From Kushneria phyllosphaerae (GTDB lineage Bacteria > Pseudomonadota > Gammaproteobacteria > Pseudomonadales > Halomonadaceae), in contig NZ_ONZI01000001.1 in assembly GCF_900312995.1 (NCBI RefSeq), positions 992,001 to 1,056,000 of the forward strand: 64,000 bases of DNA. The letters are read 5' to 3'. This document shows, piece by piece, positions 26,047 to 35,166 of the stretch. The first letter of the stretch is position 1, and every line of letters starts with the position of its first letter. A program made the translations under genes and the position numbers. The notes under the pieces are model-generated. The model ran no database searches, was not told the origin of the DNA, and saw only the letters and a list, made by a program, of their open reading frames with translations.

Positions 26047-26973
26047 GTGAATTTTCAGCAACTGCGAATCGTGCGGGAAGTGGTGCGCCGTCAGTTCAAT
26101 CTGACCGAAGCCTCCAATGCGCTGTTCACGTCCCAGTCCGGCGCCAGCAAGCACATTCGTGATCTGGAAGACGAGCTGGGCGTGGTGCTTTTCGAGCGTC
26201 GCGGCAAGCGTCTGCTGGGGCTGACGCCGGCCGGGACCACGCTTTTCGAAACCGTCGAGCGCATCCTGCTCGACAGCGAAAACCTGAAACGTCTGGCCCA
26301 GCAGTGGGTGCATGAGGATCAGGGCCGTCTGCGCATTGCCACCACCCATACCCAGGCCCGCTATGTGCTGCCGCGCATCATTGCGCGCTTTCGACGCGAC
26401 TTTCCGCGGGTACATCTGGAGCTTCAGCAGTGCGGGCCTGGCGAAATCGTCTCGCTTTTACGGGCCGGCAAGGTCGACATCGGCATGGCCACGGAAGCCC
26501 TTGGCGAGGCACACGGCGAGCTGGTGACCTTTCCCTTTCATCAATGGCAGCACGGGCTCGTGGTGCCCGAGGATCACCCGCTGCGAGATGTCGATACCCT
26601 GACTTTGCAAGAGATCGCCCGCTACCCGATCGTGACCTACCACGAAGGGTTTACCGGTCGTTCGCGCATCGATCAGGCCTTTGCAAGCGCAGGCGTGACC
26701 CCGGATGTGGTGATGTCGGCACTTGATGCTGACGTGATCAAGACCTACGTCGAGCTGGGGCTGGGCATCGGCATCATCGCCTCCGTGGCCTTTGATGCCG
26801 GGCGCGATGTCGGTCTTGCGATGCTTGAGCAGGACCATCTCTTTCCACGCAATACCACTCTGATTGCGCTACGCCGCGGGCACGTGCTGCGCAATTTTGC
26901 CTACCGCTTTCTGGAGTGCTGCTCGCCCGAATTAAACGGTGAAACCGTACAGGCTGCCCTGAGCCGCCCCTGA
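26047..26973 (+). CDS. CysB/Cbl-type LysR regulator of sulfur assimilation
   Basis: A 308-residue LysR regulator beginning with GTG at 26047. The helix-turn-helix (NLTEASNALFTSQSGASKHIR, about residues 18-38) and substrate domain (RIATTHTQARYVLP, YHEGFTGRSRIDQAF, YVELGLGIGIIAS) match CysB and Cbl specifically. TTHTQARY is the sulfate/N-acetylserine/APS-sensing block. CysB activates cysteine genes; Cbl activates ssu and tau genes under sulfate starvation. Its position near the ssu cluster favours a Cbl-like role, but the window cannot exclude that it is the sole CysB. Confidence 0.88.
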   Translation: MNFQQLRIVREVVRRQFNLTEASNALFTSQSGASKHIRDLEDELGVVLFERRGKRLLGLTPAGTTLFETVERILLDSENLKRLAQQWVHEDQGRLRIATTHTQARYVLPRIIARFRRDFPRVHLELQQCGPGEIVSLLRAGKVDIGMATEALGEAHGELVTFPFHQWQHGLVVPEDHPLRDVDTLTLQEIARYPIVTYHEGFTGRSRIDQAFASAGVTPDVVMSALDADVIKTYVELGLGIGIIASVAFDAGRDVGLAMLEQDHLFPRNTTLIALRRGHVLRNFAYRFLECCSPELNGETVQAALSRP

Positions 26974-27091
26974 TCGGGGCTGAAAAGCTTTTCAACAATC
27001 GTGATTTCAGCGCGCGCGTCTCGGGGCAGACTCAAGGCGCGCGTCCACTCTCACGACACGACACGGCCCCGATTTTAAAAGGGAGATGAGC

Positions 27092-27958
27092 ATGCCGCTG
27101 ACCAGCGTGGTGGCGTACTTCAACCGGCATCTTGAGTCGTTCAGTCCGGCCTCTCGCCTGCGCCATGAGGCCGGCATTCACTATGACCCGCAGCAGGGCG
27201 AGCGGGCCCTGTCCGCGCATCTCGATCATCTGGTTCTGGTCCCTGACCTGCGCGCGATCACAACGCTTGCCGGCAATATTATCGGCTGGGAGGGCGCGCT
27301 GAGCATTCATGACAGGCACGCGCGTCCGGTGCGCCGAGAGGCGCTCTATCGTCACGTTCGGGACGACGAGGACATCGTGTTCATCGACCGTTTCCTGCGC
27401 GTGCTGCATGCCCTGCATTATCTGCACTGTCTGGCCACGCCGCCGCTTGATGTCGTGCCCGACCAGGCTCGCTGGCAGCTGATGCTCGATGTGCACTGGC
27501 GTCATCTGCGCGCTGTTCATGAGGCGCACGGCGAGGTCTTTGAGGCGCTGCTGCAGCGCCTGGGGCTTTCAACCGGTCAGGTCGTGCTGCGCCTGCAGGC
27601 CTCGACGTTGATCGATGATGCTCATGCCCACGCGGCGGCTCGAAGCTTCGCCGCCCGGGGCTACACCCTGCTGGTGGATCACCTGAGCATTGAGGCACCA
27701 TGCTGGGCGCTGATGAATGCCCTGGGCGTGCACTGGGTCTCGCCGGAGGTCAACGCGTGGCGGACCCGTGAACCGGCCCGGTGGGTGCATCATGATCAAT
27801 GGATCAGCGAGGCACACCGCCATGGCCTGAAGGTGCTGCTGCGGCGCGCTCCTGAAGGGCGAGAGGGGCTGATAACCCGTGCCGATGCCCTGCTGGAGGC
27901 CCCACCGGAAGAGACGCTGACCGCCACCGCACTGCCAGGGCAGGCACCGGGCGGTTAG
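27092..27958 (+). CDS. Degenerate EAL-domain-like protein
   Basis: A 288-residue protein that resembles an EAL cyclic-di-GMP phosphodiesterase fold but has lost the catalytic motifs. EAL becomes GWEGALSIHD, the ITES-like strand reads VLRLQASTL, and the DDFG motif reads LVDHLSIE. The helix order and the C-terminal LGVHWVSPEVNAW block still fit. It probably binds a partner or nucleotide instead of hydrolysing c-di-GMP. I chose the ATG at 27092 because GGGAG lies 6 bases upstream; an ATG at 27086 directly abuts that site. It lies between the CysB-like regulator and the convergent ssu operon. Confidence 0.6.
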   Translation: MPLTSVVAYFNRHLESFSPASRLRHEAGIHYDPQQGERALSAHLDHLVLVPDLRAITTLAGNIIGWEGALSIHDRHARPVRREALYRHVRDDEDIVFIDRFLRVLHALHYLHCLATPPLDVVPDQARWQLMLDVHWRHLRAVHEAHGEVFEALLQRLGLSTGQVVLRLQASTLIDDAHAHAAARSFAARGYTLLVDHLSIEAPCWALMNALGVHWVSPEVNAWRTREPARWVHHDQWISEAHRHGLKVLLRRAPEGREGLITRADALLEAPPEETLTATALPGQAPGG

Positions 27959-28001
27959 AACGGGCGATTAAAACCGCCGAACTTCGCCTGTCTTTAGTAC
28001 T

Positions 28002-28033
28002 GACTTTAGTGCTGCCCGCAAGGCACTAAAGTC
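28002..28033. repeat. Inverted repeat between the convergent EAL-like and ssuA genes
   Basis: GACTTTAGTGC (28002-28012) and GCACTAAAGTC (28023-28033) form a perfect 11-bp stem with a 10-base loop. A further CTTTAGT lies at 27992-27998, 12 bp upstream of the copy in the first arm. No T run follows, so termination is only possible if factor-assisted. Confidence 0.6.
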
Positions 28034-28076
28034 GTAGCTCAAACACCTCCCCGGGGCGTCTGAGCTGCGACAGGTT

Positions 28077-28144
28077 CATGGTGAAAGGCACGTCATGTTG
28101 AACGGCACGTCATGATGAAAGGCACGTTATGGAAAAAAGCATGT
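28077..28144. repeat. Four tandem 17-bp repeats after ssuA
   Basis: CATGGTGAAAGGCACGT (28077-28093) is repeated with small changes at 28094-28110, 28111-28127 and, more diverged, 28128-28144. The unit ends at the ssuA stop codon, so the last copy runs into the coding sequence. This looks like slippage-prone DNA or a multi-site binding array. Confidence 0.75.
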
Positions 28145-29151
28145 CACGGCTGCGCTGCTGAGGCGGCGGTTGATGTCTGTTGCTCGGGGGCCTGCCATAC
28201 GGCACTGGCAACATCGACATCACGGGGAATCAGCCCCTGCGCTCGGAAGGTATCCGCCACCTGCTGCTGGCGGCGCACGACATCGTCGCTCATGGGACTG
28301 ATGCCATAGTGGTTGCGCTCGAGCCAGCGTGACACCACGGCTTCGGGAAGGCCCAGCTGGCCCGACAGCAGCTGCGCCATATCGCTTTTGTGCGTGTTGG
28401 CCCACGCCCCGGTTTCAGCCACCGTATCCCGCAGCAGGGCAAGGGTCTGCGGGTGCTGCTCGGCAAATGGGCGTGAGGCCTCGTAAAAGGAATTGGTAGG
28501 TTCAAGGCCGTGATAGTCCGCCAGCCGTCGTACATCATCCTGAGATTCGATGGCGGCAAGATATGGGTCCCAGATGGCCCAGGCATCCACGCTGCCGGTC
28601 GCGAAGGCCGCCCGCGCATCGGCCGGCGGCAGCCACACCGGCTGAATGTCGCTCAGGCTCAGCCCGGCGCGCTCAAGGGTCTTCACCAGCAGATAGTGGG
28701 CACTCGATCCCTTTTGAAGGGCCACCTTGCGCCCCTTGAGCGCGGCCACGTCGTGCAGGTCTGAATCGGCCGGGGTAATGACGGCCTCGGTTTCCTCGGC
28801 GTTGGGCTCGGCCCCGACATAGACCAGATCGGCCCCGGCGGCCTGGGCAAACACGGCCGGGGGTGCCCCGGTCTGGCCGACATCAATGCTGCCGGCGTTG
28901 AGTGCTTCGAGCAGCTGCGGTCCGGCGGCAAACTCGTGCCAGCGCACCGTGATGCCTTCCGGTGCGAGCCGCTTTTCCAGCGTCTTTTGCGCCTTGAGCA
29001 CGGTCAAAAGCCCCGAGCCCTTCTGATAGCCAATGCTCAGCGTGTCTTCCTGTTGTCCGGCAGCGCCGGCGCTCAGGGGCACGGTGGCGACGGCCAGCGC
29101 CAGCGCCGTACGGGCCAGTCGTGTTCTCAATGGTGGTGTCGCCTGTCTCAT
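28144..29151 (-). CDS. ssuA: Aliphatic sulfonate-binding protein SsuA
   Basis: A 335-residue periplasmic binding protein with a signal peptide ([21 protein letters not shown], cleaved near residue 31). The SsuA/THI5-like fold shows [37 protein letters not shown] and [15 protein letters not shown]. It captures alkanesulfonates for the SsuBC transporter. It is the last gene of ssuCBDA; its ATG overlaps the ssuD stop in an ATGA junction. The C-terminus carries a Ser/Thr/Ala/Gln-rich tail. Confidence 0.92.
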   Translation of the reverse strand: MRQATPPLRTRLARTALALAVATVPLSAGAAGQQEDTLSIGYQKGSGLLTVLKAQKTLEKRLAPEGITVRWHEFAAGPQLLEALNAGSIDVGQTGAPPAVFAQAAGADLVYVGAEPNAEETEAVITPADSDLHDVAALKGRKVALQKGSSAHYLLVKTLERAGLSLSDIQPVWLPPADARAAFATGSVDAWAIWDPYLAAIESQDDVRRLADYHGLEPTNSFYEASRPFAEQHPQTLALLRDTVAETGAWANTHKSDMAQLLSGQLGLPEAVVSRWLERNHYGISPMSDDVVRRQQQVADTFRAQGLIPRDVDVASAVWQAPEQQTSTAASAAQP

Positions 29152-30338
29152 GAAGGCCGCTCCTGATTGGCAATGGTTTCCCCGACGGGGCCGGTGTTGA
29201 CGCGAGTGCTTGTGACGGGCACCTCGTGATCGAGCGGCAGGTGCGGCAGCACCAGCTCCCCGAAGCGCCAGGCTTCCTCCAGATGCGGATAGCCCGAGAA
29301 AATGAAGGTGTCGATGCCGATGGCCATGTATTCCTTGATGCGCTCGATGACGGTCTCGGCGCTGCCCACCAGCGCTGTCCCGGCCCCGCCACGCACCAGC
29401 CCGACGCCGGCCCACAGGTTGGGGCTGATTTCGAGGCGATCACGCTTGCCACCGTGCAGCGCACGCATGCGGGATTGTCCGACCGAATCCATGCGGGCAA
29501 AGACCTTCTGCGCGGCGGCAATCGTGTCGTCGTCGAGATGTTCGATCAGCATGTCGGCCGCCGCCCAGGCCTCGTCATCGGTTTCCCGCACAATCACGTG
29601 CAATCGAATGCCAAAGGTGACCTCGCGGCCGGCCCTGTGCGCTGCCTCGCGCACGGTGGCGACCTTTTCGGCCACCTGCGCCGGCGGCTCGCCCCAGGTC
29701 AGATACTTGTCGATGGTGTGCGCCGCCACCTCGATGGCAGAAGACGAGGACCCGCCAAAATAGAGCGGCGGATGTGGTGACTGCACCGGATGAAAGAGCA
29801 GTTTCCCGTCCTCGATACGCAGGTGTTTGCCCTCGTGGCGGACGGTTTCACCGCGCAACAGGTCCTGATAGACCTTCAGGAATTCGTGGGTGACCTCATA
29901 GCGCTCGGCGTGATCGAGAAAGACCCCGTCGCCGTGGTTTTCGACCGGGTCGCCGCCGGTGACCACGTTGATTAAAAGCCGCCCGTGAGAGATGCGGTCC
30001 AGCGTCGCCGTCATGCGCGCGGCCACCGCCGGTGACTGAAGTCCGGGGCGCACCGCGACCAGAAAACGCAGGCGCTGCGTCAGCGGGGCCAGTGCCGAGG
30101 CGATGACCCAGGAATCCTCGCAGCTGCGCCCGGTCGGCAGCAGCACGCCGTAGTAGCCCAATTGATCGGCGCTCTGGGCGATCTGTTTGAGGTAGTCGAT
30201 ATCGACCCGGCGCCCGCCCTTTGAGGTGCCCAGATAGTGGCCATCGCCATGGGTGGGCAGAAACCAGAGCACCTTCGCGTGGCGGGCGCCGTGATCGGTG
30301 GTAAAGCGAACCGGGGCATCAACCGTGGTTTGCGTCAT
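29148..30338 (-). CDS. ssuD: FMNH2-dependent alkanesulfonate monooxygenase SsuD
   Basis: A 396-residue flavin monooxygenase of the bacterial-luciferase superfamily, close to the usual 381. [15 protein letters not shown] at the start, [29 protein letters not shown] and [15 protein letters not shown] are SsuD hallmarks. It releases sulfite from C1-C10 alkanesulfonates using FMNH2 supplied by SsuE (encoded at 33483-34070). ATG at 30338 with GGGAGAG upstream, one base after the ssuB stop. Confidence 0.93.
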   Translation of the reverse strand: MTQTTVDAPVRFTTDHGARHAKVLWFLPTHGDGHYLGTSKGGRRVDIDYLKQIAQSADQLGYYGVLLPTGRSCEDSWVIASALAPLTQRLRFLVAVRPGLQSPAVAARMTATLDRISHGRLLINVVTGGDPVENHGDGVFLDHAERYEVTHEFLKVYQDLLRGETVRHEGKHLRIEDGKLLFHPVQSPHPPLYFGGSSSSAIEVAAHTIDKYLTWGEPPAQVAEKVATVREAAHRAGREVTFGIRLHVIVRETDDEAWAAADMLIEHLDDDTIAAAQKVFARMDSVGQSRMRALHGGKRDRLEISPNLWAGVGLVRGGAGTALVGSAETVIERIKEYMAIGIDTFIFSGYPHLEEAWRFGELVLPHLPLDHEVPVTSTRVNTGPVGETIANQERPS

Positions 30339-30339
30339 G

Positions 30340-31197
30340 TCACGCTCTCCCTTCAATGGATGTGGCGGCGGGGGTAGAAGCAGGAAATACAGTGGCGTCG
30401 TGCTCGTTTCGACCGAGCACGTGCTGCAGGACGGTGGTCTCGATGGCCCCCACATCAGGACTGGCGTGTCGGCGCGGGCGAGGAAGGTCGATACGTTGAT
30501 CGAGCTCGATGCGCCCCGAGGACAGCACGATGACCCGGTCGCCCAGCTGCACGGCTTCGGCGACGTCGTGGGTTACCAGCACCATGGTGAACCCGTGTTC
30601 TCGCCATAGACGCTCGATCAGCTGTTGCATCTCGATACGGGTCAGGGCGTCCAGCGCGCCCAGTGGTTCATCGAGCAGCAGAAGTCTGGGCTGATGGATC
30701 AGGGCGCGAGCCAGCGCAACGCGCTGTTTTTGTCCGCCGGAAAGCTGCGCCGGCCACTTGTCGGCGTGTTCCAGCAGGCCCACCTCGGCCAGTGCATCGC
30801 GGGCCCGGGCCTTCCAGTCGCCGACAAGCCCCAGCCCGATGTTGTTGATCACGCTTTTCCAGGGCAGCAGGCGGTCATCCTGAAACATCAGGCGGGTCTG
30901 CTCGGCCAGAGGGTGTCCGTTGGTGTCGATCCTTCCCGCGTTGTGCGTCTCAAGGCCTGCGATAAGGCGCAGCAGCGTGCTCTTGCCGCAGCCGCTGCGC
31001 CCGACAATCGAGACGATCTGACCGGCGGAGATGTCCAGGTCGATATGGTTCAACACCTGATGCGCACCGAAGGTTTTGGTAATTCCTTCAAGCGAGAGGC
31101 CCAGGCCGCCCGTCGGGTGAGCACGGCGGGCGTTCGTTGTGGCCGTGCGCGGTGAGGCCACGTCATACAGTGATGCAACGTTGGTTGGCGTGCTCAT
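30340..31197 (-). CDS. ssuB: Sulfonate ABC transporter ATPase SsuB
   Basis: A 285-residue ABC ATPase. Walker A is GRSGCGKST, the Q-loop is in [14 protein letters not shown], the signature is [15 protein letters not shown], and Walker B is [12 protein letters not shown]. It powers sulfonate import with SsuC and SsuA. The roughly 30-residue N-terminal extension rich in Ala/Thr/Arg is longer than in E. coli. Its ATG overlaps the ssuC stop by 4 bp. Confidence 0.93.
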   Translation of the reverse strand: MSTPTNVASLYDVASPRTATTNARRAHPTGGLGLSLEGITKTFGAHQVLNHIDLDISAGQIVSIVGRSGCGKSTLLRLIAGLETHNAGRIDTNGHPLAEQTRLMFQDDRLLPWKSVINNIGLGLVGDWKARARDALAEVGLLEHADKWPAQLSGGQKQRVALARALIHQPRLLLLDEPLGALDALTRIEMQQLIERLWREHGFTMVLVTHDVAEAVQLGDRVIVLSSGRIELDQRIDLPRPRRHASPDVGAIETTVLQHVLGRNEHDATVFPASTPAATSIEGRA

Positions 31198-31982
31198 GTG
31201 ACAGCTCCTTTTGAGTAGGCGGGGTGCCAGCGCAGCCAGCGGCGCTCCAGAAGACGGGCGGTTTCATCGGCCAGCTTGCCAAGGGCGGCGTAAAGCAGAA
31301 TCGAAAGCACCACCACATCGGTCTGCATGAATTCACGGGCATTCATGGCGAGATAGCCGATACCGTCGCTGGCCGAGATGGTTTCCGAGACGATCAGGGT
31401 CAGCCACATCAGTCCCAGCGAGTAGCGCAGGCCCACCAGAATCGAGGGCATGGCGCCGGGCAGAATCACATGGGCGAATAGCGGCCAGCCGGTCAGGCCG
31501 TAGCTGCGCGCCATCTCCATGAGGTTGCGATCGATACCGCGGATACCGTGAAAGGTGTTGAGATAGATGGGAAAGGCGGTGCCCAGCACCACCAGAAAGA
31601 TCCGGGCGGTCTCGTCGATGCCGAACCAGAGGATGACCAGCGGAATCAGCGCCAGATGCGGGATGTTGCGCGCCATTTGAATCGTTGAATCCAGCAGGGT
31701 TTCGCCCCAGCGCGACAGCCCGCTGATCATCCCGAGCACCAGCCCGATGCCGCCACCAATGATCAGTCCCGTGATGGCACGACGAAAGCTGATCCCCAGA
31801 TGATGTAGAAGCTCACCGCTGCGGCTCAGCTGCCAGGCGGCCTCAACAACGGCGCCCGGGGCCGGCATGACCCGGTTTGAAAGCCAGCCGGTGCTGGATG
31901 AAAGCTGCCAGCCCGCCACGATCAGCAATGGCAAAAGCCACGGCAGAAATCGCTGCAGGGCCTGGGTCCGCCAGTGTGTCAT
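31194..31982 (-). CDS. ssuC: Sulfonate ABC transporter permease SsuC
   Basis: A 262-residue inner-membrane permease with six hydrophobic segments. The coupling-helix (EAA) region appears as [27 protein letters not shown], and [20 protein letters not shown] is typical of SsuC/TauC. It is the first gene of the ssuCBDA operon, which differs from the ssuEADCB order of E. coli. Promoter elements must lie in the 286-bp gap shared with the divergent sbp. Confidence 0.92.
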   Translation of the reverse strand: MTHWRTQALQRFLPWLLPLLIVAGWQLSSSTGWLSNRVMPAPGAVVEAAWQLSRSGELLHHLGISFRRAITGLIIGGGIGLVLGMISGLSRWGETLLDSTIQMARNIPHLALIPLVILWFGIDETARIFLVVLGTAFPIYLNTFHGIRGIDRNLMEMARSYGLTGWPLFAHVILPGAMPSILVGLRYSLGLMWLTLIVSETISASDGIGYLAMNAREFMQTDVVVLSILLYAALGKLADETARLLERRWLRWHPAYSKGAVT

Positions 31983-32268
31983 GTCGCCTCCCCGAAAATG
32001 GTCGTGTCGGAAGAGACGCTATCGAGCCGGAACCAGACCTTGAAATGGTTTAAACCGCAATGCTTATGAAGCTAGGGTGAATAACCTTTTCGCATCATCC
32101 GGAAAAGGGCGCTCGGGGCCGGTGACAGGCGCTTCAGCAGCGTTGAGCCGCCAGGATTTAATAGCTCAAAAAGCGATAAGCAATCCGTTATTATATATTT
32201 TCAGGTAATTAAAACCCTCGGTACGCTTGAGCCAACAACATCCTCACGCGTTATGAAGGGAACCTGAC
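31983..32268. promoter_or_regulatory. Divergent ssuC/sbp promoter region, candidate CysB-type sites
   Basis: The 286-bp gap contains ATAAGCAAT (32176-32184, plus strand) and the related ATAAGCATTGC on the minus strand (32067-32057), in opposite orientations and each facing one gene. An AT-rich stretch TTATTATATATTTT (32188-32201) is a likely -10 zone for sbp. CysB-family control of both transcripts is expected from gene content. The sites themselves are a weak visual match. Confidence 0.35.
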
Positions 32269-33357
32269 ATGCCCCATTTATTCTCCATTTCACGGCGTCG
32301 CGGGTTGACGCTCGCGCTGGCCTCGACGCTTCTGTCGGGCTCGATGGCGGCGCACGCCGAGAGCATCCGCCTGCTCAACGTCTCCTATGACCCTACCCGC
32401 GAGCTTTACAGCGACTACAACCAGGCCTTCAGCCAGTGGTATGAAAAGCAGACCGGGGATCAGGTCAGCGTTCAGCAAAGCCACGGCGGCTCGGGGCGTC
32501 AGGCCCGCTCGGTGATCGAGGGCAATCCGGCCGATATCGTGACCCTGGCGCTGGCGGCAGACATCGATGCCATTGCCGACAGGAGCAACCTTCTGCCCAC
32601 CGACTGGCAGAAGGCGTTTGCCGATGACAGCACGCCCTACACCTCCTCGATCGTCTTTCTGGTGCGCAAGGGCAATCCAAAGAACATTCATGACTGGGAT
32701 GATCTGGTTCGTGACGGGGTCGAGGTGATCTCGCCCAATCCCAAGACCTCGGGCGGGGCACGCTGGAACTATCTGGCCGCCTGGACCTGGGCACTCAAGC
32801 ATGAACTGGGCGATCTGAAGCGACTGCATGATCCGGCCTACGCGCAAGAGGTGGCGAAGGCGCAGCAGGCGGCTGAGCAGTACGTCAAAACGCTTTATCA
32901 GCACGTGCCGGTGCTGGATACCGGGGCGCGCGGTGCCACCAACACCTTCATCCAGCGCGGGCTGGGCGATGTGCTGCTGGCCTGGGAAAACGAGGCGCTG
33001 CTGGCCGTCAACGAACTGGGGCAGGGGGACTACGAGATCATCGCGCCATCGGTGAGTATTCTGACCCAGCCGCCGGTCGCGGTGGTGGAAGACAACGTGA
33101 AGAAAAAGGGCTCGGCCGCCGAGAAGGCCGCTCACGCCTATCTGGAACACCTCTATTCACCAGAAGGCCAGCAGCTGGTGGCGCGTCACTACTACCGGCC
33201 AATCAACGATGATGGTGTGGACCCGAAACTGCTTGAGCAGTTTCCGACCATGGATCTCTACAACATCAACGATGTCTTTGGCGGCTGGAGCAAGGCGCAG
33301 AAGACGCACTTTGCCAATGGCGGCGTCTTTGACCGCATCACGGCGCCGGGGCCGTAA
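32269..33357 (+). CDS. sbp: Periplasmic sulfate-binding protein Sbp
   Basis: A 362-residue binding protein. A signal peptide (GLTLALASTLLSGSMAAHA) precedes the Sbp/CysP signature LLNVSYDPTRELYSDYN, QSHGGSGRQARSVIEG, FLVRKGNPKNIHDWDDLV and NPKTSGGARWNYLAAW, whose Ser/Gly/Trp residues contact sulfate. No cysTWA permease genes follow; a terminator does. It must therefore serve a transporter encoded elsewhere. It is divergent from ssuC, so sulfate and sulfonate capture are likely co-regulated. Confidence 0.93.
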   Translation: MPHLFSISRRRGLTLALASTLLSGSMAAHAESIRLLNVSYDPTRELYSDYNQAFSQWYEKQTGDQVSVQQSHGGSGRQARSVIEGNPADIVTLALAADIDAIADRSNLLPTDWQKAFADDSTPYTSSIVFLVRKGNPKNIHDWDDLVRDGVEVISPNPKTSGGARWNYLAAWTWALKHELGDLKRLHDPAYAQEVAKAQQAAEQYVKTLYQHVPVLDTGARGATNTFIQRGLGDVLLAWENEALLAVNELGQGDYEIIAPSVSILTQPPVAVVEDNVKKKGSAAEKAAHAYLEHLYSPEGQQLVARHYYRPINDDGVDPKLLEQFPTMDLYNINDVFGGWSKAQKTHFANGGVFDRITAPGP

Positions 33358-33392
33358 CACGGGGTAGTAAAAAAGTCCCATGGATGACATCA

Positions 33393-33419
33393 AAACCGGG
33401 CCTTTTGCCCGGTTTTTTT
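33393..33419 (+). terminator. Intrinsic terminator after sbp
   Basis: AAACCGGGC (33393-33401) pairs with GCCCGGTTT (33407-33415) around a CTTTT loop and continues into a T run. It ends sbp as a single-gene transcript. Confidence 0.9.
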
Positions 33420-33482
33420 GAAGGTGCTCCAATGTTTGAAAGTGCCCTCTAAAGAGGACAACGTGCCGGTCGAAAAAAGACC

Positions 33483-34070
33483 TCAGCCTGCCTGCGCCAG
33501 CGAGAAGACCGGCTTCTCGCGGTGCGGCAGGGGCTCGAGTCGGCGCGCTTCCAGCAGATGCGTTATCGTCTCCACGGCCTGCGCCATGCGCTGGCGAATC
33601 TCCGGCCCCGGCACGTGATGGCCGCTCGGGCACCTGCCGAGATGGCCCGGACCTGCATAGATGCCCGGCAGTTGATGGGTGGTGCCCATGGCAGAGAGTA
33701 CGGGTTTCAAGGCATAGTCGAGCATTAGGAGGTGCTGATCCCCACCGCCGGTGGCCAGGGTCTGCACCGTGCAGTGCTCGAGTCCGCGCTGGGGAATGAG
33801 ATCCAGCAACAGTTTCAGCGCCCCGGAAAAGGACGCCTGATACACCGGCGTGGCGACAATCACGGCATTGGCCCGGGCCAGTGTGGCCTGAAAGGCCCGG
33901 ATGATCGGGTGGGCGTGGTCGGCATTGACCAGTGCCTGAAGCGGAAAGTTATCCGGGGAAAATCGCCGGGTTTCGATGCCGCGCCGATGCAGCTGGCTCT
34001 CCATGAAGGCCAGCAGCGCCGTGGATCGGGATTCTACGTTGGTGCTGCCTGCCAGAGTCACTACGTTCAT
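33483..34070 (-). CDS. ssuE: NADPH-dependent FMN reductase SsuE/MsuE
   Basis: A 195-residue flavodoxin-fold reductase. LAGSTNVESRSTALLAF (about residues 6-22) binds FMN phosphate, and ANAVIVATPVYQASFSGALKLLLDLIP is the SsuE/MsuE central motif. It reduces FMN for SsuD. It lies 112 bp after the sbp terminator region, in convergent orientation, and so is outside the ssuCBDA transcript. An AAGGAG site precedes the ATG at 34070. Confidence 0.88.
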   Translation of the reverse strand: MNVVTLAGSTNVESRSTALLAFMESQLHRRGIETRRFSPDNFPLQALVNADHAHPIIRAFQATLARANAVIVATPVYQASFSGALKLLLDLIPQRGLEHCTVQTLATGGGDQHLLMLDYALKPVLSAMGTTHQLPGIYAGPGHLGRCPSGHHVPGPEIRQRMAQAVETITHLLEARRLEPLPHREKPVFSLAQAG

Positions 34071-34222
34071 GATCGCTCCTTGCCCTTGGGGAATACCTCA
34101 TTGTGTCGCGACGACCAGAGCCTCTGGAAATAACGATCCACGAAAAGCAAATCATGCCGGGACTACGCCATGGTGGCGCCGATTAAAGCGTTGTGATGCC
34201 CCCCTGTTTTCTGGAGACCGAC

Positions 34223-34441
34223 GTGCCCAGCATTGATATTGCCCTCAATCTCAGCGCCGAACAGTGCCGTGCCCACTACGCCGGCGCCGCCAACAGCATT
34301 CGCACGCGTACGCTGGATGGTCGTAGCGTCGAACTGCCCTCAAGGGTGCTCCATCACATCATCGGTCGTGACGGTGTACACGGCACCTATCGCGTGATCT
34401 TTGACGATCGGGGACGGTTTGTGTCGATTTTTCAGCTCTGA
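34223..34441 (+). CDS. DUF2835 small protein
   Basis: A 72-residue protein of the DUF2835 family: VPSIDIALNLSAEQCRAHYAG at the start, then VELPSRVLHHII and GVHGTYRVIFDDRGRFVSI. The family is common in Gammaproteobacteria and has no assigned function. I chose the GTG at 34223 because TGGAG lies 8 bases upstream and family members begin at this point; an upstream in-frame ATG adds an unrelated 10-residue extension. Confidence 0.75.
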   Translation: MPSIDIALNLSAEQCRAHYAGAANSIRTRTLDGRSVELPSRVLHHIIGRDGVHGTYRVIFDDRGRFVSIFQL

Positions 34442-34563
34442 CAGCGGTACTGCCGTGATCAAAGCGTGAAAGACAAATTTTCGAGCATATAAAGCCTCTG
34501 ACAGCGCCGCCGATATCACACCACCGGCGTCATGGCCTGTCATGGCGCGATCCTGCTCGTGAG

Positions 34564-35019
34564 ATGCATATGCCATCACTTTCACGCTTTAACCTTTCAT
34601 ATCGTGGTCTTGTCTTCACCTCGCTGCTGATGTTGCCAACCGTGGTGCTGGCCGGCAGTGGACAGGTGCAGGTTTCGATGAGCGTAAGGGCCGGCTGCCT
34701 GATCCAGACGCCATCCAATCAGGCTCCAGACCTTGGGTATCTATGTAGTCCCAATGCTGGAGATTTCCGGCTGAGTCTGGATAACGGGCGTCACGCTGAT
34801 GGCATTCAGCGCCATTTATCCGATGGGCAATCACGTGTCCCCTATCAACTGCAGGTGGCTCTTGACAACGGGAAATGGCTCACAGCGAACCATGCGCTTT
34901 CCATTCATCTGCCGGAAAATGCCCCCCAGCTGATCCTCCAGGCCTTGAGTCTGCCGGCATCACCGCTTGAGAGAGATCTGTCATACCGTGATACGGTGCT
35001 GGCAACGTTTGAGTATTAA
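34564..35019 (+). CDS. Short spore-coat-U/Csu-type pilin subunit
   Basis: A 151-residue secreted protein: a signal peptide (about residues 1-30, ending VVLAGS) and an SCPU (spore coat U) domain with RAGCLIQ near the start and DTVLATFEY at the C-terminus. It is shorter than usual and lacks the LDFGT strand seen in the next two subunits. It precedes the Csu operon by 147 bp of AT-rich DNA and may be a minor subunit or a diverged duplicate. Start is the ATG at 34564 or 34570; no strong ribosome site favours either. Confidence 0.7.
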   Translation: MHMPSLSRFNLSYRGLVFTSLLMLPTVVLAGSGQVQVSMSVRAGCLIQTPSNQAPDLGYLCSPNAGDFRLSLDNGRHADGIQRHLSDGQSRVPYQLQVALDNGKWLTANHALSIHLPENAPQLILQALSLPASPLERDLSYRDTVLATFEY

Positions 35020-35166
35020 TTTTCCGAATGCAAATTCGAATTTTCTATTTTTTCGAATGCTGCAGTCGATTATTACCAATCAAGTAACTAATTTCTCCAT
35101 TGAGTAACATATGTTATTTGATTAATATTTTTGCATGTTCTTGTTTAGCCTAAGGTGGGTCTTGTC
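35020..35166 (+). promoter_or_regulatory. AT-rich promoter region of the main csu operon
   Basis: The 147-bp gap is far richer in A+T than the genes around it. It carries palindromes (AAATTCGAATTT near 35031-35042 and GTAACATATGTTAT near 35104-35117). TTCGAATGC-like elements occur twice. Such DNA is typical of H-NS-type silenced, regulated adhesin promoters. No single -35/-10 pair is clear. Confidence 0.4.
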
